Notes: generated from the letters alone by a model not told the origin. Positions 47,601-57,511 are shown, numbered from the stretch's first letter. The stretch: 64,000 nucleotides of DNA from Botryococcus braunii (GCA_002005505.1 KV908350.1:153501-217500), one strand, 5' to 3'. Translations and numbers: made by a program.

Positions 47601-49723
47601 GGGAAGTGCAGCTAGAGGGTGATTCACATGAGGGGCATGAATTGCATGTGAGTGCAGTGAGGGGGGCAGCTACATGCAAAGCTGCAAATGGTCCCGGGGA
47701 GCTGAGCAGTATGGGTGGGTCTTGTTCAGTGACTGAGAGAAATGTAAGAGATGTGACCATGCAGAGTTCTTCTGGCAACCCGTCCAGTCAGAGCACTCCT
47801 GGACGGGACTGTGGTGGCAGCCACCGGTCAGAGGAAGCATCATATGCTTTCTCTGCACCAGCCAAACATGATTGTGAGCGGGAGACAGGATCTGCATCCT
47901 TGACTCCATGTAAGGGACGAGAGGAGGAGGTGAATCAGGAGCACAGACATTGTGGAGACAGACCAAATTACAAGTGCTCACTGAGAGGTACCTGTGCCTG
48001 GGAGAGTGATGTCAGAGATGTGAGGTCACTCCCAACAGTGACATGCAGTCGGTCTGAGAGGCATGTGGATCACATAAATCAGGGGAAGTATGCAGACACT
48101 CTGCCATATCCCGATGTTGCTTGTGAGAGACCTGAAGAGTCTGAACTCTTGCATGCATGTCAGAGTGTGTCTGAGGAGGTGAATCGGAAGTCTGGACAAT
48201 GTGAAGGGATTCCAAATTACAAAGACTGTCCGAGAGGTACCTGTGCATGGGAGGATGATGTGAGGGATGAGCAGAGTAACTTGTGCAAAGCCAAGTGTGA
48301 GTCCAAGCGAGAGCGTGCTATGAGAGAGCATTCTACTTCTACTGGAGAGCCTGTGATGTGTAACTCAGCGAGTGTCAGTGGAAGAGTAGTGGGTTCTGGA
48401 CAAAGTGAGAGAAAATCAGGCAATTCAGAGGAAAAGCACACAGGTGTCAGATTTGGGAAAATTCACGTTCCCTCTAATTTGAGAGAAGCACAGATGTCTC
48501 CCCAGTGGGAATACTGGAAGGCAGCTATGCAGGAAGAGCAAAATTCTCTAGATACTCATGAGGTCATGGAGTATGTTCCGAGACCTCGTGGACATAAGGT
48601 TATTCCAGTTCACTGGATATTTTCAGTGAAAATGGATGCACATGGCAATGTTGTGAGATTCAAGGCCAGATTAGTGGCACAGGGATGCAGACAAATCCCT
48701 GGAGTGGATGTGATGGAGGTCTTTGCTCCTACTAGTAGCTATGGAGCTAGAAGAGCTCTGCTTGCTGTTGCTGCAAGAGAGGGCTGTGAAATTCATCAGG
48801 TGGACGTTAAGACCGCCTTTCTGAATGGTGAGCTCGAGGAGGAAGTATATGTAACGCAACCTCCTGGCTTTGAGAATGGTGATAAGAATATTGTGTGCCG
48901 ATTGAGAAAGGCGTTGTATGGCCTGAAGCAGGCTCCACGTGCCTGGCACAAAACCCTGAATGACAAACTTGAAGTCATGGGGTATGAGGTGTGCAAGAGT
49001 GATGCGGGAGTGTATGTGAGATGCTCTACTGATGGAGGAAAGTCCTATGTGCTGATCTATGTTGATGATCTTCTGATAGTTTCCAAGGGCATGTCAGAAA
49101 TCGAGAGAGTGAAGGGACTTCTCAAGAAAGAATTCACCATCCATGATCTTGGGGAAGTGAAGGATTTCTTGGGATGTCAAGTGATGAGAGATAGAGATAA
49201 AGGGCTGATCACCCTGAGTTGCATCCCTAAAATCGATGCACTTGTAGAGAAATTTGGCTTGGATCTTGAGTCAGTGGGACCTGATACTCCCATGACAAAA
49301 GATTTCGTAATGTCCCAAAGGCCTGCACCGAGAGATGGGAGCGACAGCATTGGTGCTGGCAGTCCACTACCTCCAGGTCACCGTTACTGTGAGTTAGTAG
49401 GGTCTCTTCTGTATATAGCCAACACCACACGTCCCGATATAGCTCAGGCAGTAGGTGTATTGTCTCGTTATCGCATATCTCCCACCACAGCACATTGGAA
49501 TGAAGCCATCCGTGTGTTGAAGTATCTGAAAGGAACCCGAGATTTGGTTCTAACTCTCGGAGGGGGGGAGATAGAGCTAGAAGGCTATGTGGATGCCGAC
49601 TATGGAGGTGATCAGGATCATCGCTTCTCTACCACTGGCTTTGTCCTCACTGTGTTTGGAGGAGCAGTAGTGTGGGGAAGTAAAAAAGCAATCTGCTGTT
49701 GCCACTTCAACAGTGGAGGCTGA
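44642..49723 (+). CDS. gag-pol: Copia D gag–protease–integrase–RT polyprotein
   Basis: ORF of 1693 codons from ATG 44642. Gag capsid (1–240), zinc knuckle CNYCNKKGHYWRDC (271–284), protease WLVDSGASVHLVND (catalytic Asp 374), integrase finger (HSRMGHPG … CSNCPVYCEAC), core D590 (HIDTVGPI), D653 (RCDRGTEF) and E689 (NGAAERANR), a D,D35E spacing. A long linker (about 800–1290) holds two Cys-containing repeats. RT runs from VIPVHWIFSVKMD through VDVKTAFLNGELEEEVY to the catalytic YVDD (1473–1476), then VDADYGGDQDHR and GGAVVWGS. One extra A in a six-A run near 49,682–49,687 shifts the frame into ICCCHFNSGG and a stop. Otherwise undamaged; it makes the particle and all enzymes. Confidence 0.95.
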   Translation: MTSKKKGSSASGASTSSSEPASSTPIREPCTPSTSRGSGDELPKIIPTNVKVHIKLKERGTNIIVWKNAFLAANESKGSLPAILEAMPGTAHDAAAMLLIYESVPEEWLGPLSNLPSAYDAYEFICRKFIGGYNIEANADWLQEMSQGMKHDETISQYVNRMINLKACLDRNNHALLDAHVATQIVQGLPDAAKEPGMITTAAAQPLEKLAGLLRNTAAAVGFDEYAPRQPRVLALGQGSSGANTPPAASAVHQQAQPTVSEAKSETKGICNYCNKKGHYWRDCRKRKRDEETQRNVVAAVQQLQGMWPQGPPHMGGPHPPAAQLAHPGLDAFPAWFQPPAPPPPPPGGMPYIISLNILKTPVRNSSLQSWLVDSGASVHLVNDVTLLHNPTVHAKPIPLHLATSDATGGIVASGSVCILSRVGVPLWIHHVQCVPSATSNILSVSAALRDGAVFRTDDVGAFTEVCGPNSWRSRISAEKGLFYIHQVVALSPSVNHRRISAAVKSKTPTQNSHNCARRYLWHSRMGHPGETWMQRLTNEDLVSGLDTSLCPCSNCPVYCEACIEGKTSRPPFGISSRPAVEPLDRVHIDTVGPIFPAAVTGERYWVTALDESSQLKAVLPVKSKDAISAAVRDLILYWQTQKKTKVKCVRCDRGTEFLNATFKEFCASQGTKLETSAPYTPQQNGAAERANRTLKERTRTLLAFAAASPTLWKEALETACTLLNMGPSTGRDRTPSELFFGYKPNVTPLRTWGCLAFVHIPDVQRSVFSPKTVPGMLTGYSASSKAYRIYVGGGIWKESRDVVFVEHLRGASRVGMSVSSTQSTEFLCPEPSASDTPPVFPGTSPGTTNISLETDLDDPHSEPEYLPASSNLPTQPVTGPPSEAEPEPESRRLCDPVEMDQTLEAVQDLARGVRQDSHLRPQMERAQEVLRPTRSDCRNHQLDGLTRAQRHEQRTAAKDLLLPQEKGESREREGLTECDSLSQGPGEVQLEGDSHEGHELHVSAVRGAATCKAANGPGELSSMGGSCSVTERNVRDVTMQSSSGNPSSQSTPGRDCGGSHRSEEASYAFSAPAKHDCERETGSASLTPCKGREEEVNQEHRHCGDRPNYKCSLRGTCAWESDVRDVRSLPTVTCSRSERHVDHINQGKYADTLPYPDVACERPEESELLHACQSVSEEVNRKSGQCEGIPNYKDCPRGTCAWEDDVRDEQSNLCKAKCESKRERAMREHSTSTGEPVMCNSASVSGRVVGSGQSERKSGNSEEKHTGVRFGKIHVPSNLREAQMSPQWEYWKAAMQEEQNSLDTHEVMEYVPRPRGHKVIPVHWIFSVKMDAHGNVVRFKARLVAQGCRQIPGVDVMEVFAPTSSYGARRALLAVAAREGCEIHQVDVKTAFLNGELEEEVYVTQPPGFENGDKNIVCRLRKALYGLKQAPRAWHKTLNDKLEVMGYEVCKSDAGVYVRCSTDGGKSYVLIYVDDLLIVSKGMSEIERVKGLLKKEFTIHDLGEVKDFLGCQVMRDRDKGLITLSCIPKIDALVEKFGLDLESVGPDTPMTKDFVMSQRPAPRDGSDSIGAGSPLPPGHRYCELVGSLLYIANTTRPDIAQAVGVLSRYRISPTTAHWNEAIRVLKYLKGTRDLVLTLGGGEIELEGYVDADYGGDQDHRFSTTGFVLTVFGGAVVWGSKKAICCCHFNSGG

Positions 49724-50045
49724 ATTCATGGCAGCAAGTGCTGTTGTGAAGGAAGCAAATTGGCTGAGAGGTTTCCTGGAGGAAATTGGAGTGTTACCGT
49801 GGATAGTGAAGATTCATTGTGACAACCAAGGGTGTATAAACCACCTGAGGAATCCGGTGTACTCCAAACACACAAAGCATATTGCAATTAGCTGTCATTT
49901 CGCACGTGAAGCTATTGCAAAGGGGCAGGTTGAATTCAAGTACATTCAATCTGCTAGAAATGTGGCTGACATTTTTACCAAACCACTAGTTAGACAAGTG
50001 TTTCTGGGACATCGTAACTCACTGGGACTGGCCAAGTTTCTGTGA
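49713..50045 (+). CDS. pol: Copia D RNase H C-terminus (after frameshift)
   Basis: MEAEFMAASAVVKEANWLRGFLEE … HCDNQGCINHLRN … HIAISCHFAREAI … NVADIFTKPL, ending TGA 50045. It continues the polyprotein in the +1-corrected frame after the extra A at about 49,687. The polypurine tract AAGGGGAAG (50055–50063) and 3' LTR follow at once. Confidence 0.92.
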   Translation: MEAEFMAASAVVKEANWLRGFLEEIGVLPWIVKIHCDNQGCINHLRNPVYSKHTKHIAISCHFAREAIAKGQVEFKYIQSARNVADIFTKPLVRQVFLGHRNSLGLAKFL

Positions 50046-50063
50046 GGTAAAGGCAAGGGGAAG

Positions 50064-50754
50064 TGTTGTGTTAATTAATTTTATGCCTTTCCCTCAGAGG
50101 AGTAATAATGGCAAGTCTCCGTATGAAGACAATACCAATTAGGAAAGAGAGGCAGAACCCTGAGTTCTGCCAGGCAATACATGCATTTGAACGAAGACTA
50201 TCATAACGCAAGTTACAGACACGTTTGTAGAAAGGAGGCATATGGGGCAAGCACGGATAGGGAAGGCACTTGGTTGGAACTATAGTGGCACTCCGGGTGT
50301 CTATCAATCAGTTGCTAACCAGTCCTTGACTTGTATATGTCCGTGCCTACTTAACAACGCACAAGTAGGAGGACATCGTCTAACACCCTCCGTGCCGCCA
50401 CCATGCAGGTGACTTAATCCTTATTGTATTCCTGGATTTAGCACTCAGATGAACATTGTTAGAACATGTTAGACATATAGAGTTGAGTTTAGCTCATCGG
50501 ACAAAGTAATGAACACGACCTGGGTGAGAGCAGGTTAGGCGTGTTTGAACTGCGTCACCTTGTTAGGAGAGATGAGAGATATTGTAACACTTGGTTGGAA
50601 CTATAGTGGCACTCCGGGTGTCTATCAATCAGTTGCTAACCAGTCCTTGACTTGTATATGTCCGTGCCTACTTAACAACGCACAAGTAGGAGGACATCGT
50701 CTAACACCCTCCGTGCCGCCACCATGCAGGATACGCCAAGCCCAGAATATTTCA
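50064..50754 (+). repeat. 3' LTR of D
   Basis: 691 bp, same sequence as 43614–44304. Confidence 0.95.
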
Positions 50755-50904
50755 GATATAGCATAAGTCCGTACTTCGTGGGTGTGACAAGTGTACCTCA
50801 CACAGTTAGGGTGTGGTGATAAAGTACACATTTCTGCGGTGACCTGTGATTGTGCGTAACGCGCAATCAAGCTAGGAGGGGCAGATTTGCAGTTCGTTCC
50901 TCAG

Positions 50905-51404
50905 ACAGTTGGAGCTTTCTATCGAAGTTGCCTGGAGTCCTATTCAGTGGGAATCGCTGAAGGACCTGTCTGAGACCTGCCGGAGTATTGCTCTCACTGA
51001 TATCATGCTATGCTTGTGCATGTGGGCTGCGTGAGAGAATATCGGTAAGGCCCGGTTAGAGCATCGGTTGCGTTTAGTAAATGATAGTTCATAAGTGTTA
51101 ATGAGTGCCATTTAGTTGAAAAGACTGAATAACATTCAGTAGTGTGCAGGAGGTTGTTGTTTTCTGTCTGTTGAGACAGTGCGAGCTGCATAAGTGTAGT
51201 ATGTACACGGGTGGGCAGCGGTAAGAACACCTCCGGATAAAACTTGTACATTGATGGAAGCCATTGTGTTGTTTAGTTACTGGTGTAAGTATGATACTGA
51301 TAGAGAGCAATGTACGTGACTCGTACAGGTGGTCAGTTGCGAGGATGGCGTCGTAACTGATGTGAGTGCTTGAGTAAGTGACAGATACTTACGATTGCGA
51401 ACAG
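50905..51404 (+). other. Three-exon sequence (intron-containing copy)
   Basis: Exon-like blocks 50905–51044 (140 bp), 51150–51220 (71 bp) and 51329–51404 (76 bp), separated by 51045–51149 (GTAAGG … GTGCAG, 105 bp) and 51221–51328 (GTAAGA … GTACAG, 108 bp). The blocks are recognised because the next 287 bp (51432–51718) repeat them joined together. It is preceded by CTCAG and followed by GTAATAAAC, so outer splice sites are possible too. All three plus-strand frames of the first block contain stops, so it is probably noncoding RNA or UTR. Confidence 0.75.
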
Positions 51405-51431
51405 GTAATAAACAACACCATGTAAAAGTAG

Positions 51432-51718
51432 ACAGTTGGAGCTTTCTATCGAAGTTGCCTGGAGTCCTATTCAGTGGGAATCGCTGAAGGACCTGTCTGA
51501 GACCTGCCGGAGTATTGCTCTCACTGATATCATGCTATGCTTGTGCATGTGGGCTGCGTGAGAGAATATCGGAGGTTGTTGTTTTCTGTCTGTTGAGACA
51601 GTGCGAGCTGCATAAGTGTAGTATGTACACGGGTGGGCAGCGGTGGTCAGTTGCGAGGATGGCGTCGTAACTGATGTGAGTGCTTGAGTAAGTGACAGAT
51701 ACTTACGATTGCGAACAG
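51432..51718 (+). pseudogene. Intron-less tandem copy of 50905–51404
   Basis: 287 bp, equal to 140 + 71 + 76, identical by eye to the three exon-like blocks upstream with both GT–AG intervals precisely absent. It is preceded by GTAG and followed by GTGGCATAG. No poly-A tract or target duplication is visible. It looks like a product of reverse transcription of a spliced RNA placed next to its source. Confidence 0.8.
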
Positions 51719-53381
51719 GTGGCATAGATACACCTGGAAACACAAGTGGTTACTGGATTGTAACCAAGAGTTCAGTGATTGAGTGAATCACTGGGATACA
51801 GAACGTTCCGTGGACGGAACTGGCGTGCGACGTTTCCTCTATTCTGCTCTTCTACACAACATCTTGTTATCTGAGATGGATCTATAGATATCCTCAGAGT
51901 GTCCTGTAAGCTGATGACATCGTGATGATCAAGTAAGCATCATGATATCAACATTCAGCACAAAGATTGAGATGCACTACACACTTACACCAGCGTACAC
52001 TCACTGTGAGTAACTGTTACACCTTCCTGATAAGATATCACGTGATCCCACATGCGCCTCCTTCACAAACCGTTCCGTATGTCATATAGCGTTACGGGCA
52101 CATATATACATGTCAGAGGACAACACAGCCTGCTAGTTACTGAGTTTTGATCAATTGAGAGGTCATGAGGCAATCCAAGGCAGATCTGAAAACAGTACCC
52201 ATCCTTGTCTGACCAACGGCCATGCATGACAAACGGCCATCTATCCGAGAATCTAGGCCCGGGCGTACAGTCATAGCCTAGCCCGGGGCGGCACCCGCAA
52301 TGCCAGCCAAAAGTTCTTAACAATTCTCTAACTCCACAGTTACACTTATTCACTCCGAATAAGCTTGTTCAAGTCTCAGCTAGACTTTGAGCCGGAACAC
52401 GAGAGCAAAAGGAAAGGATCTTAGCGATGTTCACCAATTTAGGGAGCACAGTAAGTCATCGATAATAGGCAATGACGAAGTCAAGGGCTCTGGAGGATAT
52501 GTCATGCAGAGCTCGGTTCTTTTGATCTCATCGTGACCGTGTAATCCACTACTCCAGCTATAGCTGTAGCTACATGTTTTAGTATTACTGTACATGCTGT
52601 AGCAGCGACATTAAATTATCCAGCAGCGAATGTGAACTATGAGCTTTGGTATAAAGAACTTGAGTGTTTGAAGTGTGATATGATATCCCAGTTTACAGAA
52701 TCACTCTATTGGGTGATCCACAATGCAAAAAACGTCCCTTCACAACCCCCCCCCCCCTTTTTCCCGGCCTCTTGCAGAAGGAGAGGGAGGATGTAGAGAT
52801 CTAGACCGTTCTCTGATGGGTTCAAGTAGTAGCTTCTCTCTCCTCCTCCCTCGCTTCACCCTCCCCCCGCCCCCCTCTTTTTCCCGTTGCACCACCATAG
52901 TGGCACTACATATTGGCATTTGTTTTCCAATTGCAAGTTCTTACACTGCAGGATTCTCATATTGTCCTTCTAGCCACAGCCAGTCAACTTCTCGTGAAAA
53001 CCCTCAGATAATACACACCATCGCCACAAAGTCCCCACAGCTTTATAGCATATGCCAGCACCTAATAATTGTAAAGCATGCTTCATACATTTCCCATCTT
53101 CGATAACTGTGCAGAAATCGTAGCGACGTGCTTCAAGGTCCAACTGCCAAGGAATTGTCTACCTAGCATGAACTACACCTGCTAGCGTATGACTCCAAAT
53201 ATAGTAATCGTACACTGACACACCCTAAGCGGAATAATACATAACGACATTGCACGCGCAGGCGCATAGTCTGTAACAAAACTGCTTATTCGCACAGTAA
53301 CAACCCAACAGTATCCTGCGCTGGGTTATTACACAGCCGTGCCCACTCAGCAATACCTTCAAATAATGGCCACGCTTGGTC
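51719..53381. other. Region without recognised gene
   Basis: AT-balanced, nonrepetitive sequence with C-runs at 52749–52758 and pyrimidine-rich stretches at 52830–52885. Short ORFs only. It may hold untranslated exons of the sequence at 50905–51718. Confidence 0.4.
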
Positions 53382-53687
53382 TCACTTCTCTAACCAACCC
53401 AACGTCAAGCAGATGTTCCCAGGAACTGCCCTATCATTTATTGGTAGAATGCCTTGCTGCGTAAAATGAACTTGGCCATATGTTGCAGTAGTTCCTTGCC
53501 CCTGCTTGCACTGCCACCAGTCAGGTAAAATGGAGACGCCCAACACTAAACCAAATGTTTGAAAGAGGTTGAGTTTAGGACCTCTGAGTGTCCACTTGGA
53601 AAGGTGGGGAGGGGTGCTACAAAACAGACAATATGGTTCGTAATGACCTGCATCGTCTGCATGTATCAGCCGACCACATAATTTCAA
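53382..53687 (-). CDS. Possible exon, unknown product
   Basis: Open frame of 101 codons on the strand of the gene upstream. The part after a CATGCAG acceptor (DDAGHYEPYCLFCSTPPHLSKW … PDWWQCKQGQGTTATYGQVHF) has coding-like composition and a CLFC pair. It lies beyond the stop of the 53906–56577 model, so it would be an alternative 3' exon or a separate gene. Confidence 0.25.
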   Translation of the reverse strand: MKLCGRLIHADDAGHYEPYCLFCSTPPHLSKWTLRGPKLNLFQTFGLVLGVSILPDWWQCKQGQGTTATYGQVHFTQQGILPINDRAVPGNICLTLGWLEK

Positions 53688-53905
53688 ACTACCATTGACT
53701 CTCCTATGCCGTTACATTACAATCTAACAGTTCAAGCAATCCAACAGTAACTCATCTTGTCTTCCCAAAACATCAAATGGGCTTTGGGCTCTTTACCACC
53801 CAAAAATGCGCCAAGCCTCCAAAATCAAGATAAGTATGGCAAACTTTAATACGCACACTTACAAAGGGATGAATGCGATCATGGCCCACCGGCTAATAGA
53901 GAGCA

Positions 53906-56577
53906 TCAACTGATCTCAGAAACAATATCCCATACAAGATTCCAAATAATTTTTGTCCATGACTCAACAAAGGTGCTAGCAGACAGAAGTTCCATCCCCT
54001 GCAATGCTTCACCTAAATCGCCTAGCAGCAGCCGATTAATCAGCAATATCTGAGACACACTACAATTTAAAGGGTCCTCACTTTCGGCGGACTCCATCAT
54101 GCACCATCTCACCCTCCGCAATTTGCAAATTGGTGTGGCACAAAAGCCGTGCAGTATGCAGACAATGCAACTCAATAGGCTAAAAAAACAGGAGCATTCT
54201 TCCAAAACAAAGAAACACAAGTGGCAGTGAATCCCATGGAAATTCCTTACACGATCAAAAATCACGGCAAAGCCACGATTTGTAGCTTGTAAGGAGATGC
54301 AGAAAACCCACCATACCAACCAGGCATTGATATGGGAGACTTCATTATACAAGTTCTTACTACAAGATCTTGCTTTAAAATGTGTAGGTCAGGCGCACAG
54401 CCTGAGCCTTCACCCACATGTTGCTGGATTCGAGGTCAGCAACGCGCGCTACCACATCAACAACCCAAGTGTCTCCACTCCAGTTGGGCAGCTTCAGGAA
54501 TTTTCCGTCTAACAGCTCCTCTCCATTAGCATGCCAGATGGCCAGCAAAGCACCAGAGTGCTCATCTCTCTGTAAAAGAAAGGCCTCCTGTTGCCATGGC
54601 CCAACCTCAGTGTCTTGGTACACAATAACCACACAAAGGCACCTGCACAAATTTTGTCAAGCAGACAAGAACCTGGACCGCACATGTACATGTACATGTA
54701 CTACCATCTTCATATGCACAAACTGACAATTAAGAGATTCAAAACAAAAGAGATGTTACCTCCACACAAATGTCGTCACGCTGTACCGGGGAAACGTGCG
54801 CTGTGCTAGAATTCAGCTGCAGAGTGCAAGCATTGCGGAGCTTCATTCCAGTGCGAGTGGTCATGCGGCTGGTTGTTGCCTGTGTGCTCTGGATGGCTTT
54901 CATGTCTCTCCGGCGCTTTGCAGATGGCAGCGGCGGGATGCCTGCATCGAGACTCCCTTTCAAAGATTAGTTGTGCATTGCATGAATTTCCCACAACGAA
55001 GTATTGCACCACCATGCTGCCAGAAAACAAACATAGCTCCTCATTGATGAGCGTATCAAAACATGTTGCATGAATCTATCTATACCAAAATGCCAAGACG
55101 CCTGATCTGACACATTGAAGTGCCTCACCTGTTGTAATCACCGACGGCTGCAGCATGCTGTGCAATGCCAATGGCGCGCTTGGTTCATGGTCTATACGAT
55201 GGACACGCAAGCCAACATTAGCAGCTATAAACCCTTCCTTGCCGCGGAGCAAGACTGGAGCTAAAACAAATCTTCTGTTGAAGGTAAGCCGAACATTTTG
55301 AGGAATGGCTGGCAACTGAGTTGCAACATTCTGCTGGTCCACATAGAGGTCTAAATCAGGCTCCACACTGTTGTTGGGCTCCAATTCACCCTTATTGGAG
55401 GCAGCATACGGAGAGCTATGAATGCCACTGATAATCACTGTGCTTTGACTGCTCTGCTGCTCAGTGGCTGTTGCCTTCCGCTTGTTAGATGGGGAAACTG
55501 GTTCAAACGGCAACTTGTATTCAGGATTTGCAAATGGGGTACCAAAACCAGCTGAGCCCCTGCAGGGCTCATTAGCACACAACAGGGGGACATCGGAATG
55601 AGCTGCTGATGTTGGCAGGTACGATCCACGCGTTTCTGATGCAGATGTGGCCTCAGAGGTCTGTGTGTCTGCCCGCTCCAGACCCTCGGTTGAAAGCACT
55701 CCTGAAATGCTTGTCTCATTAAAAGGGTCGTCTGGGCCCCCGGTGCAAATGCAGGGGGCATCTAATTTGTTCAATACACATGTCCTGATGTATTCTGCAT
55801 CCCACTCCTTTGAAAATGCTGCAGGTTGATCTAGAATGGAAACTGGAAAGCCTGGCAGAGCAAGGTCTTTGCTTGCTAGTGGCAAAAGATCTGTTGCATA
55901 TCCCGAGGTGCCACACCATTCAGGAACTTCTCGTTTCAGTCTCTTGCAGCTACTGGGGGAACAGGTGGTGTCTTCCCCTCGTTCAGCGTTGGAGAGGCCA
56001 GGGTGTGCCATCCGGACTGTCTCCTGGATCCACACCACATTTAGTTAACTATCGCTCTCTGATCATCTCCCGGACAGAAAATGCAAGAGTGATGGACTGG
56101 TGGACCTGTGGAACTGTTGTTTGATGTGAATCCATCCCTGTGAGCTCGCAGAAAATGCAAACATTGATGAATTGAAGTTTTTTGAAACTGCAAAAGTTGC
56201 TGATTCCAAAACGAAGTGGCAACAACAGGGTGCGCCAGGCGTGTACGCCCGTTCGCGACGTTGTACAGAACAATACCCAAGGCACCAAGAGCTACGAGCA
56301 ACAAATTAGCACAACATGTGTTGAACTCAGATAGGAGAAAAGAACCCATGGCTTTCCAATCAGGAGGATGTTCTTGGGGTTCGACGCATCGAGGTCCTGG
56401 TACCAAAGAACTTCCCGTAGATAGAAAACTATCATAAAAGAAAGGATCACTGTCTTCTTTATGAGACCTTACCTGCGTGTTAATTGACCAATGTGCCAAT
56501 CCGAGCAAGATTTGCGACAGAGTTGGGACTGTTCGACACACCGCGCAAAAGAGGCGGGACACCTCGCCACAATCCAA
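53906..56577 (-). CDS. Multi-exon host gene of unknown function
   Basis: Exons with good splice borders: 56577–56473 (ATG start, MDCGEVSRLFCAVC …, donor GTAAGG), 56023–55129 (298 codons, donor GTGAGG), 54956–54760 (phase 1 in, phase 0 out), 54569–54414 (acceptor TTTTACAG) and 54049–53906 (to TGA). One or two small exons between 56,050 and 56,470 are probable (VPQVHQSITLAFSVREMIRER reads well) but phases did not close. The protein has a long Ser/Thr-rich middle, basic patches (SNKRKAT, AKRRRD) suggesting a nuclear location, and a C-terminal part with HSGALLAIWHANGEELLDGKFLKLPN. I do not recognise the family. It is divergent from the NYN gene, with about 930 bp between the starts. Confidence 0.6.
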
Positions 56578-57511
56578 TGACCGCCGAACAGCAAGCTTAC
56601 AGCCTAAGAGAATAACGAGTTGCTTATGCAGAAAAGGGCACGCATAAAAATGCCACGGAACCTATGGCTGGCAGAATGGCAGCGAAGTGCACAGAATCCT
56701 GACGCTGCTTCGCTGAAACTTCAATCGGGCGCCATGTGGCAGACACGATGCCAGACGCGGCGGCAACGACATGAAGCCAGCGGAACCCGGCCCAGGTTGG
56801 GACGCCAAAATCCCGATGGCTTTCGGCCCCGGCCGCGACCCCAAATCATGGCCGGAAAGCATATTTATTGCGTACACAGCCTCTTCGCCTATCTTGTACG
56901 GGTTTTTGTATGCTGGGATATCGGCAGTTGCTTAAACGTGGTATTGATGATATTTTAAGTTTCGAAAAACGTCCGGCAATTCCCTCCGAATGCTCGGAAT
57001 CACCTTCATTGCATAGCATATAACAAAAATAGTGACACCAGTGGTCTTGTTTAGGGATTTTAGGGTTTTAGGGTGAGTTTCAGCTTCTCTGCTTTTTTCC
57101 TTATCTGTCCGTGACGAAATCGGGTGCCAAACCCGCTCGGGATTTTGGGTCTCCCCCGGTGAGCGGCCGCCGGGCGGCCCGGCCCGGGCCCCATACGAAG
57201 GGGACCCTGGGGACTCTGGGTTTCCACTGGAAACTTTCCAGTGGACAGGTGGAAAGTTTCCACCTATCGGCTTGAGGACAACTCCCTGATTCGGATCTTC
57301 CTTTGAATGCCTGATTCGGCCAAGAGAATGGAGTGTGTTGGGTTTGGGTAGATTCATACAGTCTGCTGGTGGAACAGAGTCGAAGTGAAGGGGTATTCTG
57401 ACCTGCACTAGCTCCGGCCAATAAGTCATAGCCCAGCCGAGACGCTTCATGATACCGCAGATACTGGGCCCCTCTAGAGGCGCCACGGAGGGGATACTTT
57501 AAGTCTAAACA
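56578..57511. promoter_or_regulatory. Intergenic region between divergent genes
   Basis: Shared upstream region of the unknown gene (minus) and the NYN gene (plus). It holds a GC-rich stretch (57150–57195), telomere-like TTTAGGG/TTTTAGGG units (57054–57083) and two neighbouring palindromes (57224–57244, 57248–57264). Core promoter elements could not be identified. Confidence 0.5.
57224..57264. promoter_or_regulatory. Pair of palindromes with GGAAA/TTTCC cores
   Basis: 57224–57244: CCACTGGAAA, one base, TTTCCAGTGG. 57248–57264: GGTGGAAA, one base, TTTCCACC. Both are perfect with a one-base centre and share the core half-site TGGAAA. Spacing and position suggest binding sites for a dimeric regulator, but none is identified. 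Confidence 0.55.

Larger units (their letters stand above)
43614..50754 (+). mobile_element. Copia D, nearly intact, 7.1 kb
   Basis: Plus-strand copia element with 691-bp LTRs (43614–44304 and 50064–50754) that are identical by eye, a half-tRNA primer site, a leader ORF and a single polyprotein ORF of 1693 codons followed, after one extra A, by RNase H. Flanks CATAT and GATAT differ at one base of the expected 5-bp target duplication. This is the youngest and most complete element of the window. Confidence 0.95.

Noticed and set aside
52063..52353. 96-codon minus-strand ORF
   Set aside because: No motif and no coding-like composition; chance ORF is likely.
56620..56958. 112-codon plus-strand ORF upstream of the NYN gene
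   Set aside because: Arg/Pro-rich low-complexity composition, no splice or motif support; left as intergenic.
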